Shown: one piece after another, positions 63,564 to 64,000 of the stretch
Layout: the number at the start of each line of letters is the position of its first letter
Position numbering within the stretch: the first letter of the stretch is position 1
Source of the DNA: Bog-950 sp964423405
GTDB taxonomy: Bacteria > Bacteroidota > Bacteroidia > Chitinophagales > LD1
DNA length: 64,000 nucleotides
NCBI GenBank assembly: GCA_964423405.1
Contig: CAYREY010000011.1
Coordinates: forward strand, 16,189 to 80,188
Reading direction: 5' to 3'
Notes under the pieces: generated by a model
What the model saw: the letters and a program-made list of their open reading frames with translations, nothing else
Databases searched by the model: none
Told to the model about the DNA's origin: nothing
Translations under genes and position numbers: made by a program

Positions 63564-63612
63564 ACATTAAAAATATAAAAATACCTTAAGCTATGTTATA
63601 TTAAATGTAGGC

Positions 63613-63687
63613 ACGGAGTAGAATACTCCGCCTCATTAAAAGTTCCGGGTTGTTCCGCGCAGAGCCGCGGAAACACCCGAAACAACG
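63613..63687 (+). repeat. REP family D, copy D3 (upstream of RAYT3)
   Basis: ACGGAGTAGAATACTCCG, then AAAAGTTCCGGGTTGTTCCG-CGCAGAGCCGCGGAAA and a CACCCGAAACAACG arm. Inverted relative to D2, with the ACGGAGT end nearest the gene in both. Confidence 0.88.
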
Positions 63688-63693
63688 AATGAA

Positions 63694-63840
63694 GGCACCT
63701 ATGGTGCGCAATAAAAGGGTACACAAATTTTACTACAAACAGGCTACCGCTACGCGGTGCTGTAATTTCGCCTCTCGCTCCATAGGAGCCGTCTGTTTGT
63801 AGAAAGTAAACAGTACAATGTAATGCGCACCGTAGGTGCC
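63694..63840. repeat. 147-bp compound palindrome
   Basis: Outer arms GGCACCTATGGTGCGCA (63694-63710) and TGCGCACCGTAGGTGCC (63824-63840) pair over 17 bp with one wobble. Inner arms CTACAAACAG (63733-63742) and CTGTTTGTAG (63793-63802) pair exactly. The centre has CGCTACGCGG. It looks like a MITE or a two-REP unit. Confidence 0.75.
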
Positions 63841-63865
63841 GCCTGCGGCAAGCCTTAAATTCTAG

Positions 63866-63926
63866 CCACGGTTATTGTTTAGTTTTCGGCAAAACAAACA
63901 GAGCAGCGTTACTAACCACTAATAAG
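63866..63926 (-). repeat. REP family B, copy B6
   Basis: Reverse complement reads AGTGGTTAGTAACGCTGCTC-TGTTTGTTTTG then GAAAACTAAACAATAACCG. Diverged, in opposite orientation to B1-B3 and B5. Confidence 0.6.
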
Positions 63927-64000
63927 CGACAGTTTGTATTACATAAATCCGTAACTCCGTCAATCTGTAAATATAAAGCCTACCTCGCCACTATCAGCCT

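Noticed and set aside
1..64000. tRNA or rRNA genes
   Set aside because: No sequence was recognised with tRNA arms or conserved rRNA segments on either strand; a dedicated search could still find a tRNA missed by eye.

Overview
This window comes from a member of the Bacteroidota, most likely the Chitinophagales/Chitinophagaceae. The evidence is five proteins with type IX secretion (T9SS) C-terminal sorting domains, a PorP/SprF protein next to a secreted PKD protein, a DUF4293 protein, a paralogous family of about 480-residue helical proteins typical of the phylum, and promoters of the Bacteroidota form TTTG-N19-TAnnTTTG. It is a short-read, probably metagenomic, scaffold. Each of its three 100-N gaps is flanked by an identical 55-bp sequence, which is an unmerged k-mer overlap. 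Collapsing gap plus duplicate restores two interrupted genes to frame.

Layout. 1-15.5 kb holds core metabolism and housekeeping genes: serC, an ABC exporter, truA, a 480-aa family protein, an orphan LuxR-type HTH protein, a VWA lipoprotein, a 3-oxoadipyl-CoA-type thiolase, DUF4293, a FucP-like sugar transporter beside a GH92 mannosidase, a NUDIX hydrolase, atpG and scpB. 15.5-23.2 kb is a secretion/adhesion cluster: a 1,427-aa SBBP/PKD protein with a gliding-type (type B) C-terminus, its PorP/SprF partner, and a translationally coupled TPR/PD40/OmpA-like protein. 23.2-43.5 kb mixes an RluB-like pseudouridine synthase, T9SS cargo, kup, an aquaporin, a collagen-like repeat protein, ElaA-like GNAT, a dihaem cytochrome c, a second 480-aa family protein, an FG-GAP cargo protein, a cupin, a MATE exporter and yceD-rpmF. 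43.7-51.1 kb is one giant T9SS-secreted protein of 2,444 aa. 51.4-54.7 kb holds an ArsR-like regulator and an unusual isolated ribosomal operon, rpsC-rplP-rpmC-rpsQ-rplN-rplX, with its own consensus promoter and a strong terminator, so the usual S10-spc cluster is broken on both sides. 55.2-58.5 kb holds a zinc metallopeptidase and a VIT-domain T9SS cargo protein.

From 58.5 kb to the end the character changes to an AT-rich accessory island made of REP-like palindromes and RAYT (REP-associated tyrosine transposase) genes. Three RAYT lineages are present, each bracketed by its own inverted palindromic repeats. One has perfect 51-bp inverted repeats. One is a broken copy nested in the 5' end of another lineage. 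One is flanked by inverted copies of a third repeat family. Between them lie AT-rich short genes, each preceded by the truncated 3' end of an upstream gene that stops where a repeat element begins.

The most interesting material is (i) the self-bracketed, nested RAYT/REP units, (ii) the repeated arrangement of element, gene tail and small downstream gene, (iii) a palindromic element shared upstream of the two 480-aa family genes, and (iv) the free-standing rpsC-rplX operon. No rRNA, tRNA or CRISPR array was recognised.
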